Below the pieces are notes generated by a model that ran no database searches, had not been told where the DNA came from, and saw nothing but the letters and a program-made list of their open reading frames with translations. A DNA stretch of 64,000 nucleotides from Ardenticatenales bacterium (GTDB lineage: Bacteria > Chloroflexota > Anaerolineae > Epilineales > Epilineaceae), in assembly GCA_020853525.1 (NCBI GenBank), contig JADYYS010000059.1, positions 55,960 through 119,959 of the forward strand, given 5' to 3'. Positions 1 through 9,130 of this stretch are shown piece after piece (the stretch's first letter is position 1; each line of letters starts with the position of its first letter). A program made the translations under genes and the position numbers.

Positions 1-2600
1 TTCGTCGGTGCCGGCGGCGGGCCGCCCGGGGTGGGCGGGTTCGGGCCGGGCGGAATCGCGGTCGGATTGTAGGGATAGGGTGTCGGGACGGCCGGGCCGC
101 CGGGCTGCCACGGGCCGTGGCTCGGGACGCCCGGGCAGCCGATGACCGGGCCGGCGAAGGCGAACGGTCCGATGATCGGGAATCCGGGACTGGCCGCCGA
201 TTCGTCGCCCGGGATGTCGACGCCGAACTGCGTCGCCGTCCGCTCGATCTTCACGACGGCCAGGCCGACGACGTTGCGGGCGATCCGATTCGCCTCGTCG
301 TACGTCAGATGCTCCCAGTAGACGGCGCTGATGACGGCCGAGCCCTTGAATCCCTCGGGCAGGATGCCCAGGTCGCCCGCCACGTCCAGGTACTCCACTT
401 GCTTCTCGTTCAGCTTCTCGCACAGGCTGTTGATCAGGCCGTTCTGGTCGTAGATGTAGATGATGAAGTCCGTGAACCCCGGCACCGGCACGACGTTGTT
501 GATCGCCAGCTCCGTGGACAGGCCGGTCCCGCGAACGTCCTTGAAAAAGCTCGGGATGCCGACCCGACCGACACCGGAGTAGAGACCGCCGTAGCCGCTG
601 CCGGTCTGCCAGTCGTACGCCCGCTGTTCGGGGAACATGGCATAGCTCATCGCCTCCAGCGCCGCCGTCCGCGTTGCGTCGCCGTACTTGGTGAGCGTCA
701 CGACGCCCGTCACGTTCGGCGCCTGGATGCCGGGCTGGCCGGGCATGAACCAGTCCTGGCTCTCGACGCGCACCGCACCCACCCAATTGCCGGGGAGCGC
801 GCTGATGATCGGCAGGAAGAAGCCGGCGCTGCCGCCCGGGCAGATCCAGTCCACGAGCGTGTTGATGATCCCGCCGGAGCGGTCGAGGAAGTAGACCTTC
901 ACCTTGGCGTTGTGGATCTGGCTGAGGTTCTGAACCTGGACGAGCGCGTCCCAGCCCTGGTACTCCGAGTACGTCAGCGGTCCGTAGGCCACCTGGCTGC
1001 CGGTCGTGAAGTACGGCGCGCCCTCATAGCTGTACTTCAGCTCGGACGGGTTGCCGGTATAGCTCATCAGGACGTCCTGGCCGATGTTGTCCACGACGAT
1101 GGACACCGGTTGGCTGGCCCGGACGTAGGCGCTGCCGACGAAGTTCGGGCCGACGCAGCTTGCCGCATCGAACTGGTGCGTCTCGCCCGGCGCCAGCGTC
1201 GCCACGTCGCAGACGCGCGGGCGGTTGCAGTCGTCCTGCGCCTTGAACCAGATCTCGAGCGACGTGCACTCGTAGCCGCCGTTCTGGATGTAGAGCCAGC
1301 TCGTGAAGCCGCCCTCGTCCGCATAGATGAGCGGAGCGAAGAACGCGAAGCCGTTGTACACGGGGTCGTACGTGCCGAGCTGCTCGTCGGCGATGCCGGC
1401 GTAGCCGCCGGTCACGTTCACGAGCGGGTTCTGGTCGCCCGGGCACTTGCGCACGACCTCGACCGCCAGGCTGGCGCCTGCATAGCGGCGGAAGTCGAAG
1501 CTGTAGGTGGTCGTCTGCCAGACGCCGTACGTGTTGAACGCCTGCTTGAAGCGCCGGTAGTTGTCGCAGTTCCCGACGACGTCATGGAAGAGCGCCTCGC
1601 ACAAGAGGTCGGCAAACACGTCGCCGCTCGGGCCGCCGGACGGGTAGGTCCCGATCGCCGGCGCGCTGAACACCATGCCGCTCTTCGATCGTCCCGGCAG
1701 CTGCGCGCCGATGAAGTTCCACGTGCTGCCCGGCGCGAGAAGCCCCGAGCACTCGACCTTGAGCGGCCCCGTGCACTGCGGCGGGCAGAAGCCCGGCGCG
1801 CCCCAGACCATGAGCAGCGCCTTCGACGGCCACGCCCCGACGTTCTGGGCTTCGATGATCGTGTTGCAGACGTTGTCGTTGGCTTCGTAGTTCAGGATCG
1901 GGAGGTGGATCTGGCGGCCGGTCGGGATCTCACAGCACGGCGGCGGCGGCACCGGCCCGCCCGGCACGACCGGCGGCGGCGGCGGCACGACCGGCCCGCC
2001 CCGCGGCCCGGTCGGCTGGTAGAACCCGAAGTCGGCGCGGCCGCTGCAGCACCACAGGAGCGAGAAGTCCCGCAGCTCGAGGTCACGCGAAGTCGGCGTC
2101 GTCGGAACGTACTTCTCGTCGACGGCCACGACCTCGACATGATAGACGGGGCCGAGCGGCAGGAGCGGGAAGCGATAGTACCCATCCTGATTGGTGACGG
2201 TCTCGCCGATCACCTGCCCGGTCTGGGCATCCGACAGCCGCACGACGACGTTCGGCAGCCGCCAGTCGCCGCTGTTCGACTCGTAACGCCCGTTGCGGTT
2301 GTTGTCCACGTAGCTGTTGCCGACGACCTTCAACGCCGTGCAGCGCGTGAAGTCGTCGTTCGGCGTGTCGCCCTCCGCCGGCCGGACGCCGGGCGGCATC
2401 TCGGCGCCGCTCGGCCCGCTCGGGCAGTTCGGCGTCGCCTCGGCTTGCGGCGCCGCGGCCCGTGGATCACTCACCTGTGCATCGTCGGCTGCGCGGACGG
2501 CGACGCCGCCACTGCTGTTCGCCCCGAACATGAATGCGCCGAATGTGAACGCCGCGATTCCCCACGCTGCCGGAGCAACGCGCCCCAGTCGCTTGACCAT
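1..2600 (-). CDS. Secreted/surface protein with SdrD-B-like (Cna-B-type) domain, partial (runs off left edge)
   Basis: Reverse-strand reading from ATG at 2600 stays open to position 1: MVKRLGRVAPAAWGIAAFTFGAFMFG...VVGNSYVDNNRNGRYESNSGDWRLPNVVVRLSDAQTGQVIGETVTNQDGYYRFPLLPLG. Signal/anchor N-terminus and SD-repeat-like segment. The track shows only antisense or partial ORFs here. Confidence 0.8.
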   Translation of the reverse strand, partial: MVKRLGRVAPAAWGIAAFTFGAFMFGANSSGGVAVRAADDAQVSDPRAAAPQAEATPNCPSGPSGAEMPPGVRPAEGDTPNDDFTRCTALKVVGNSYVDNNRNGRYESNSGDWRLPNVVVRLSDAQTGQVIGETVTNQDGYYRFPLLPLGPVYHVEVVAVDEKYVPTTPTSRDLELRDFSLLWCCSGRADFGFYQPTGPRGGPVVPPPPPVVPGGPVPPPPCCEIPTGRQIHLPILNYEANDNVCNTIIEAQNVGAWPSKALLMVWGAPGFCPPQCTGPLKVECSGLLAPGSTWNFIGAQLPGRSKSGMVFSAPAIGTYPSGGPSGDVFADLLCEALFHDVVGNCDNYRRFKQAFNTYGVWQTTTYSFDFRRYAGASLAVEVVRKCPGDQNPLVNVTGGYAGIADEQLGTYDPVYNGFAFFAPLIYADEGGFTSWLYIQNGGYECTSLEIWFKAQDDCNRPRVCDVATLAPGETHQFDAASCVGPNFVGSAYVRASQPVSIVVDNIGQDVLMSYTGNPSELKYSYEGAPYFTTGSQVAYGPLTYSEYQGWDALVQVQNLSQIHNAKVKVYFLDRSGGIINTLVDWICPGGSAGFFLPIISALPGNWVGAVRVESQDWFMPGQPGIQAPNVTGVVTLTKYGDATRTAALEAMSYAMFPEQRAYDWQTGSGYGGLYSGVGRVGIPSFFKDVRGTGLSTELAINNVVPVPGFTDFIIYIYDQNGLINSLCEKLNEKQVEYLDVAGDLGILPEGFKGSAVISAVYWEHLTYDEANRIARNVVGLAVVKIERTATQFGVDIPGDESAASPGFPIIGPFAFAGPVIGCPGVPSHGPWQPGGPAVPTPYPYNPTAIPPGPNPPTPGGPPPAPT

Positions 2601-2748
2601 TGCCCACTCCTGATGATGCCAAGTACATCGGGTCGACGGTTGATGCGTCGACAGCGGCGGGCAGGCGCGCGACTTCGGGGGGGATAACGGCGGCCGGACA
2701 ATCCGTGTTACGCCCGGCTAACCAGGCACGCACGTGATGCGACAACCA

Positions 2749-3035
2749 CCGATCCCCGCCCCCCCGTATTCGCCGACCACCATCCCCGGCCCACACGCAT
2801 TCGCCGACCACCATCCCCGGCCCACACCCGCCCCACCGGCCCACACGAACCCGGGCACGATCGTCTCGTTGGGTGGCGGGGAGAGGATGGCCCGGGGCCT
2901 ACGGGGCAGGCACGGGGACCTGCCCCTACCGGGCGTCGATTGCGTGTGGGCCGGGGATGGTGGTCGGCGATTGCGTGTGGGCCGGGGATGGGTGGGTCGG
3001 CGAATACGGGGGGGCCGTTGTAGGTGGGGATCGGC
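2749..3035. repeat. Long inverted repeat of ~31-bp units (attcgccgaccaccatccccggcccacacgc) flanking a REP-like palindrome
   Basis: Left arm ~2749-2829 and right arm ~2941-3035 are near reverse complements; each arm holds about two units. Confidence 0.8.
2897..2934 (-). repeat. REP-like palindrome GCCCGGTAGGGGCAGGTCCCCGTGCCTGCCCCGTAGGC (copy 1)
   Basis: 38 bp identical to 42132-42169 and 42273-42310. Confidence 0.85.
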
Positions 3036-3113
3036 GCTTGCGACGACATCGTGTCGCGAGCGTGTCCGAATCGCCGTTGTCGGTGAGATCGGAGTGCGGG
3101 TAGGCTCGGAGCC

Positions 3114-3614
3114 ATGAAGGATGGCGAGCGATGGCGCCGGCGGTCGATCCGGTTGCTGTGTTACGACTACGCGGCGGCGGGTGCGTACTTCGTTACGATC
3201 GTCACACAGGACAGGGCGCCAATCCTCGGGACGGTCGTCAACGGGCGGGCGAAGTGCACGGTGGCGGGCCGGATGGTATGGGAAGTCTGGAGTGCGCTGC
3301 CGTCGGTCTATCCGTGCGTACAGGTCGACACGTTCGTCGTCATGCCCGACCACGTGCATGGAATACTCGTTCTTGCGCCCAGGGTGATGTCGGATGATGA
3401 GGCGCTCGAGGTGATATCGTTGCCAACGATCGTCGGTTTGTTCAAGTCGATGACAACGAAACATTACATCGATGGCGTCAATACGCACGGATGGCCATCA
3501 TTTCGCGTACGGCTGTGGCAGCGAAACTACTACGAACGCATCGTCCGCGATGACGACGCGCTCGATCGCATCCGCCGCTACATCCTCGCGAACCCGGCTC
3601 AATGGCGTCGTTGA
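3114..3614 (+). CDS. REP-associated tyrosine transposase (RAYT / Y1_Tnp family)
   Basis: MKDGERWRRRSIRLLCYDYAAAGAYFVTIVTQDRAPILG...DTFVVMPDHVHGILVL...LWQRNYYERIVRDDDALDRIRRYILANPAQWRR: HUH motif (HVH) and catalytic-Tyr region typical of RAYTs. Confidence 0.9.
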   Translation: MKDGERWRRRSIRLLCYDYAAAGAYFVTIVTQDRAPILGTVVNGRAKCTVAGRMVWEVWSALPSVYPCVQVDTFVVMPDHVHGILVLAPRVMSDDEALEVISLPTIVGLFKSMTTKHYIDGVNTHGWPSFRVRLWQRNYYERIVRDDDALDRIRRYILANPAQWRR

Positions 3615-3793
3615 TCGCGCGACGGACCGTGGGTGATCGGCGCCGGAACCATCCACGGTTCGGACCGGAACCTTCTACGGTTTCGGGCAAGATCATGGAC
3701 GATCCGGTGACGAACGACCTGTGGAACGCGCCGCTCGCCCGATCCGTCGATCCGGCCGACACGGGCGGATGCCGCCGGTGAGACGCACGAAAA

Positions 3794-3821
3794 GGCGGGG
3801 GCTGCCGAAGCAACCCCCGCC
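3794..3821 (-). terminator. Rho-independent terminator (minus strand)
   Basis: Minus strand reads GGCGGGGGTTGCTTCGGCAGCCCCCGCC followed by TTTT: GC-rich stem with TTCG tetraloop, downstream of the 3969-4862 gene. Confidence 0.7.
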
Positions 3822-3893
3822 CTTCACGATCCGATCATCGACCAGCCCTGCGCCCTGCCGCACCCATGCGGTCAAGCGGCCGACGCAAGAGGG

Positions 3894-3972
3894 CTAGTAC
3901 ACCACCACTGAACATGCCTTGGGCGGCGACCAGATTGGGGAGTCCCAAGAATCTACAGTGGTGCTGTACTAG
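3894..3972. repeat. 79-bp hairpin element with 17-bp terminal inverted repeats
   Basis: CTAGTACACCACCACTG (3894-3910) and CAGTGGTGCTGTACTAG (3956-3972) pair with one mismatch; inner CTTGGG/CCCAAG stem. Confidence 0.75.
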
Positions 3973-4862
3973 TACCGCATCCAGTACCCCTGCCACTGCC
4001 ACTGCGACTGGTAGCACCGGCAGTTGTTGTTGTAGGCGTACCGGCTCTGCCACAGGTAGCCCGGCCGGTAGCCGACGGTCGATCCGTAGCACTGGTTCGT
4101 GTACGAGCGGAGCGTCGGCACCCACTGCTGGCACCCCTGCTGGTAGGGCAGGTAGTACCACATGCCCTGGCTCTGGTAGCAGCTGTTGTTCAGCTGGTTG
4201 CCGTTGTAGCCGTAGAAGTAGGCCAGGTTGGAGCTGATCCACGGCTGGCGGATGTAGGCCGCCATGCTGTTGCAGAGGTTGTAGTAGTTGTTGGAGTACT
4301 GGCGGTAGACGTTGTAGCTGTTGTAGAACATCGCGCCGGTGTTGTAGCCGTAGGCGCTCCAGTTGTCCGGCGAGGCGCCCGACAGCATCGATGCGCCCCC
4401 GAGCGCGGCGTCGCTCGCCGCGCCGTCGCCTTCGGTCACGGCGCCGCCCGGACCGGGCAGGCCGATGACCGGGTTGACCGCGCCGTCGGGCAGCGCTGCC
4501 ATCGTCACCTCGAAGTCGGGCGACAGCGTGACCTCGCCGCGCTCGATGAGCGTGTTCGAGTCCGCCATGGCCGCACGGTAGTCGTCCAGGTACGCCTGGC
4601 TCACGCCGAGCGTCTCGGCCGTCGCGTCGTCACGGAGCTGCATCGTGCCGTCTTCGGCGACGTACAGGTACGGCTCCATCCGCTGGACGAGGTCGAGTAC
4701 GTCGGCCATTTCGGCCGCGTCGACGATGTGGGCGGCGTCCATGCGCTCGGTCTGCGCCGGGACACCGGCGGGCGCCATCTGCGCCTGGGCGGTGCCGGCC
4801 GCGAATCCAGCCGTGCCAAGCACGGCGGCCGCGGCGACAAACAGCAAGTGGGTCCGGTTCAT
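3969..4862 (-). CDS. Secreted protein with Tyr/Asn/Gln-rich low-complexity C-terminus
   Basis: MNRTHLLFVAAAAVLGTAGFAAGTAQAQM signal peptide; C-terminal YNTGAMFYNSYNVYRQYSNNYYNLCNS...YAYNNNCRCYQSQWQWQGYWMRY. Confidence 0.75.
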   Translation of the reverse strand: MNRTHLLFVAAAAVLGTAGFAAGTAQAQMAPAGVPAQTERMDAAHIVDAAEMADVLDLVQRMEPYLYVAEDGTMQLRDDATAETLGVSQAYLDDYRAAMADSNTLIERGEVTLSPDFEVTMAALPDGAVNPVIGLPGPGGAVTEGDGAASDAALGGASMLSGASPDNWSAYGYNTGAMFYNSYNVYRQYSNNYYNLCNSMAAYIRQPWISSNLAYFYGYNGNQLNNSCYQSQGMWYYLPYQQGCQQWVPTLRSYTNQCYGSTVGYRPGYLWQSRYAYNNNCRCYQSQWQWQGYWMRY

Positions 4863-5077
4863 CAGGTCATACCTCCATCGGGAAACCAGGGTGCCTTGGC
4901 GGCGGACGGACGGATGGGCAGGAGCTCGACCGATGGTCGATGCCGCCCGTTGAGGCGGCAGACCCGACGCCGGATAGGATAGCAGGATTCGTGCGATCCC
5001 TGAAGGGCGAACGCGATACCGACGATCATGGGCGGACGCGCCTCCAGGCAACCCATGCCCGGCCGTCATGCCCTCAG

Positions 5078-6430
5078 CTAACGGCGGCGCGCCGACCCCG
5101 TTACGCGGTCCGGCCGCTGCCGAAACCGTTCGAACACCTCCGACGCCTCGGCCGGGTCATGGTCCACCTGGAGGAAGCCGTCGGCGTCCAGGCGCGCGCC
5201 CGCCGCGACGAGCGCGCCGCCGACGACGTTGGCTGCCCGCAACACCAGGCCGTCCGGACCGGCAGCCGCCGTCACCCCCGGCAGCGGAAGCCCGACGCCG
5301 CCGAGCCCACGCCAGCCGTTCACCGGATGGCACGCCACGAAGCCCGCCGCGCCGCGCGGTGCCCAGCCGACGCACAGCTCGACGCCCGTGGTCTCGACGA
5401 ACGCGCGCGCCAGCATCGGCGGCACGGGCCCGCCGACCAGCCAGCCACGGACGGACCGCAGCTCGGCTTGCGGGAGCTCGGGCGCCGCCACCAGCCGTGC
5501 CACGGCGGCGACGTCGGACACGACCCAGGCGGGCCGAAAGTAGCGGAGCGCATCCACGGCATCCGCCGGCTGCCACGATCCGGGCAGTGCCACGCGCGCC
5601 CGCAGCGCCGGTGCCGCGCCGAGCGCGGCGACGACGCCGAGCGGTGACGCCAGCGGCGCGAGGACGAGCCACGTGTCGTCACCCGGGCTGGTGTCCGTGA
5701 GCCAGGCCGTCATCATCTGCGCCCCGGCCGCGAGCTCGGGCGCGCCGTAGCGCACACCGTCGACCTCGATCGCCCCCGCCCGCACGGCCTCGTCGGCGGT
5801 AGGCGACGCCGGACCGTCGCCGGCGACCCAGCGCTGCCATGGGACGGCGTTCGGGAAGGCGGCAACGGGACGGTGCATCCGATTGCCGTCCCCAAGGCGG
5901 GCCAGCAACCGCAGCCCGAAGCGCAGCTCGCGCAGCGGGTCGACGGTGACGATCCGGGGAAGCGGCCCCCCCGACCGTTGCATCGCCTGTGCGAACGGCA
6001 GCGCCTCCCGGTCGAGGATGATCGCCAGCGGTGCGCCGAGCCGAACGCTCAGCTCCGCAGCGGCGGACACGTCGGCGCCGTCGACCGGCGCCACGACGCG
6101 GCCCGCCCTGAGCCCGCCGACGACGACGGCGAGCAGCGTCGGCCCGGGCGGAAGCGCCACGAGGATCGGCCGCCCGTCCGCCGCGGGCTCACGGCCCAGC
6201 GCCGCGGCCACGGCGTCGGCCAACGCGTTCAGCGCAGCGTAGTGCAGTGCCCGCCGCCCATCCGTGACGGCCGGGAACGTCGGCGCGACGGCGGCAGCGT
6301 CGGCGAGGATGCCTGCGAAGTCCCCCGCGGCGGCGTCAAGGGCGTACGGCACGCCGGGCTCGTAGTGCGCGAGCCAGGGCGTCTGGGGCGGCCCTGTGCG
6401 TTCGCGATTGTCGGGATTGGACTTCGACAT
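5078..6430 (-). CDS. Degenerate AMP-dependent synthetase (acyl-CoA synthetase-like)
   Basis: N-terminus WLAHYEPGVPYALD and later GGVGLPLPGV resemble long-chain acyl-CoA ligases; the SGTTGxPKG P-loop and the C-terminal domain are not recognisable. Confidence 0.6.
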   Translation of the reverse strand: MSKSNPDNRERTGPPQTPWLAHYEPGVPYALDAAAGDFAGILADAAAVAPTFPAVTDGRRALHYAALNALADAVAAALGREPAADGRPILVALPPGPTLLAVVVGGLRAGRVVAPVDGADVSAAAELSVRLGAPLAIILDREALPFAQAMQRSGGPLPRIVTVDPLRELRFGLRLLARLGDGNRMHRPVAAFPNAVPWQRWVAGDGPASPTADEAVRAGAIEVDGVRYGAPELAAGAQMMTAWLTDTSPGDDTWLVLAPLASPLGVVAALGAAPALRARVALPGSWQPADAVDALRYFRPAWVVSDVAAVARLVAAPELPQAELRSVRGWLVGGPVPPMLARAFVETTGVELCVGWAPRGAAGFVACHPVNGWRGLGGVGLPLPGVTAAAGPDGLVLRAANVVGGALVAAGARLDADGFLQVDHDPAEASEVFERFRQRPDRVTGSARRR

Positions 6431-6584
6431 GGGAAACCGATCCTGCGAGCAGGGGGCGATTCGTTCCGGCAGGGGGACGATCACAGGCGTCGATCGTCGA
6501 GGCCGCCCGCGGCCGACTTTGGCCGGCGACGCACGGCACGCGAGCCGGCGCACGCTAACGCTACCACGACCGAAGGCGACTGTG

Positions 6585-6590
6585 TATAAT
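6585..6590 (+). promoter_or_regulatory. TATAAT -10-like element upstream of rpsB
   Basis: ctgtgTATAATgcccg in otherwise GC-rich sequence ~130 bp before rpsB; no clear -35. Confidence 0.4.
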
Positions 6591-6720
6591 GCCCGATCGG
6601 CCTGCCGGATGCGTCCGCGGCCGAGCGCATCCGCGCGCCATCTCACACGCCTCCCACCCTTCGTGACCGGCCGAGCGCCGGCCCTGGGCGGCGGACGACG
6701 AACGAAAGGGACCGAATTCG

Positions 6721-7509
6721 ATGAGCCTGGCCACGATGAAAGAGCTGTTGGAAGCGGGTGTCCACTTCGGACACTACACGCGCCGTTGGAACCCGAAGAT
6801 GCGCCCGTTCATCTTCACCGAGCGCAACGGGATCCACATTCTCGACCTCGCGCAGACCGTCGAGAAGCTGACGGAGGCGACCGATGCGGTGCGCGCCGTG
6901 GCGGCGAGGGGCGGCACCGTGCTGTTCGTCGGCACGAAGAAGCAGGCGGCGAGCAGCTTGCAGGAAGCGGCTGATCGCTGCGGTTCGCCGTACGTCATCG
7001 ACCGCTGGCTCGGCGGGATGCTGACGAACTGGCAGACGATGCGCGCACGCGTCGGCACGCTCCTCGACCTCGAGAACCGGCGCGACCGCGGCGAGTTCGC
7101 GATGCTCTCCAAGCGCGAGCAGCTGACGATCGAGCGCAAGATCGAGAAGCTGAACAAGCGTCTCGGCGGCATCAAGCACATGCACGACCTGCCCGACATC
7201 ATGTATGTGGTCGACACCCGGCGCGAGCATCTCGCCGTCGGCGAGGCGAACAAGCTCAAGGTGCCGATCGCCGCGATCGTCGACACGAACTGCGACCCGG
7301 ACCCGATCACGTACGTGATCCCGTCCAACGACGACGCGATCCGCGCGCTCAAGTTGATCACGGACAAGATCGCCGACGCGATCATCGAGGGCCGGACGGA
7401 GCGCGAGAGCACCGCCGGAGACGGCGGGCCGAGCGACGACGTCGACACGACGAAGCGGGTGTACGACCCGTTCGACGACGAGGCGGTCGAGGACGACGAC
7501 GAGGACTAG
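6721..7509 (+). CDS. rpsB: 30S ribosomal protein S2
   Basis: [41 protein letters not shown]. Confidence 0.98.
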   Translation: MSLATMKELLEAGVHFGHYTRRWNPKMRPFIFTERNGIHILDLAQTVEKLTEATDAVRAVAARGGTVLFVGTKKQAASSLQEAADRCGSPYVIDRWLGGMLTNWQTMRARVGTLLDLENRRDRGEFAMLSKREQLTIERKIEKLNKRLGGIKHMHDLPDIMYVVDTRREHLAVGEANKLKVPIAAIVDTNCDPDPITYVIPSNDDAIRALKLITDKIADAIIEGRTERESTAGDGGPSDDVDTTKRVYDPFDDEAVEDDDED

Positions 7510-7631
7510 CCGTCCGGCCGTCCGCCGGTTGTCGTCGTTTGGACAGATGAACCCCCTGATTTCACGAGAGACGACCGTCCGGCATGCCGGGCGGCCGTGA
7601 CACGGCACGCCAGACAAGGAGCACAGATACG

Positions 7632-8231
7632 ATGGTCACCACAGACATGATCCGCCAGCTGCGTGAGCGCACCGGCGCGGGCATCCTGGATGCCAAGAAG
7701 GCCCTCGACGCGAACGACGGCGACATCGAGAAGGCGATCCAGCAGCTGCGGGAGCAGGGCTTGGCCAAGGCGGCCAAGAAGGCGATGCGCGAGGCGGCCG
7801 AGGGCCGGGTCTACAGCTACATCCACGGGGATCCGGGCCGCGTCGGCGTCCTCGTCGAGGTGAACTGCGAGACGGATTTCGTCGCCCGCACGCCGACGTT
7901 CCAGGCGCTGTGTCACAGCATCGCGCTGCAGATCGCGGCGGCGAATCCGAGCTTCGTCTCGCCGGACGAGATTCCGGCCGAGGTGCTGGAGAACGAGCGC
8001 TACACGCTCCTCAAGCAGCTCGAGGGCGAGAACAAGCCGGCCGAGATCAAGGACAAGATCGTCGCGGGCAAGATTGAGAAGTGGTTCACGGAGGCCGCGC
8101 TGCTGCGCCAGCCGTTCATCAAGGACGACAGCCAGACCGTGCAGGACATCGTCATGGCCGCCATCGCCGAGCTCGGTGAGAACATCGTCATCCGCCGATT
8201 CAGCCGCTTCGTGCTCGGCGAGCAGGCATAG
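7632..8231 (+). CDS. tsf: Elongation factor Ts
   Basis: TTDMIRQLRERTGAGILDAKKALDANDGDIEKAIQQLREQGLAKAAKK; follows rpsB. Confidence 0.97.
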   Translation: MVTTDMIRQLRERTGAGILDAKKALDANDGDIEKAIQQLREQGLAKAAKKAMREAAEGRVYSYIHGDPGRVGVLVEVNCETDFVARTPTFQALCHSIALQIAAANPSFVSPDEIPAEVLENERYTLLKQLEGENKPAEIKDKIVAGKIEKWFTEAALLRQPFIKDDSQTVQDIVMAAIAELGENIVIRRFSRFVLGEQA

Positions 8232-8284
8232 CCCGGCGGTGGCGTAACGTTCGGACGTCAGCCATCGACGGCACGGAGGAAGCA

Positions 8285-9091
8285 GTGGCAGAAGGTGCGG
8301 CGGCGGAGGGTTCGGCCAATCACCGCTCGTTCGGACAAGGCGGCCTGCGCTATCACCGGGTGCTCCTGAAGCTCTCGGGCGAGGCGCTGGCCGGCCCGTC
8401 GGGCTTCGGTATCGACCCGGACGCCGTCGCGTTCGTGGCGGGCAAGGTGAACGAGCTCGCCGCGCTCGATGTCCAGGTGGCGGTCGTGCTGGGCGCCGGC
8501 AACATCTGGCGCGGTGCGCACGCCCATTCCATCGACCGCTCGACGGCCGACCAGATGGGCATGCTGGCCACGGTGATGAACTGCCTCGCGCTCCAGAACG
8601 CGCTCGAGCACCTCGGTCAGACCGTGCGCGTCCAGACGGCGATCGAGATGGCGGCGGTGGCGGAGGCCTACATCCGCCGCCGCGCGATCCATCAGATGGA
8701 AAAGGGCTACATCGTCGTCCTCGGCGCCGGCACCGGCAACCCGTACTTCACGACGGACACCGCCGCGGCGCTGCGGGCGATGGAGCTCGAGTGCGACGTC
8801 CTGATCAAGGCCACCAAGGTGGACGGGATCTACTCCGCCGACCCGGCGAAGGATCCGACGGCGGTGCGGTACGACCACCTCTCCTACCGCCAAGCGCTGG
8901 ACGCGGACCTGCGGGTGATGGACCTGACGGCGTTCACGCTGTGTCAGGAGAACGACATGCCGATCATCGTCGTCGACCTCTGGTCGGCGGCCGGCATTAC
9001 GGATGCGGTACGCGGCGCGGCTGTCGGCACGCGCGTCGACGCCGTCGACAATCCGTCGTTGGGCGCGGTGCCGGCGCTCGCGGTGCCGTAG
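8285..9091 (+). CDS. pyrH: UMP kinase
   Basis: RVLLKLSGEALAG...VVLGAGNIWRG...DQMGMLATVMN; GTG start with upstream GGAGG. Confidence 0.96.
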   Translation: MAEGAAAEGSANHRSFGQGGLRYHRVLLKLSGEALAGPSGFGIDPDAVAFVAGKVNELAALDVQVAVVLGAGNIWRGAHAHSIDRSTADQMGMLATVMNCLALQNALEHLGQTVRVQTAIEMAAVAEAYIRRRAIHQMEKGYIVVLGAGTGNPYFTTDTAAALRAMELECDVLIKATKVDGIYSADPAKDPTAVRYDHLSYRQALDADLRVMDLTAFTLCQENDMPIIVVDLWSAAGITDAVRGAAVGTRVDAVDNPSLGAVPALAVP

Positions 9092-9130
9092 CGACGGGCG
9101 GCTTCGGCCCGCATCGAACAGGAGGATCGG

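Noticed and set aside
117-2687. 856-aa plus-strand ORF
   Set aside because: Antisense of a coherent minus-strand secreted protein; Arg/Asp/His-rich composition with no recognisable domain.
3894-3972. Integron attC site
   Set aside because: Length and hairpin fit, but the GTTRRRY/RYYYAAC core sites are absent and no cassette array or integrase is visible.
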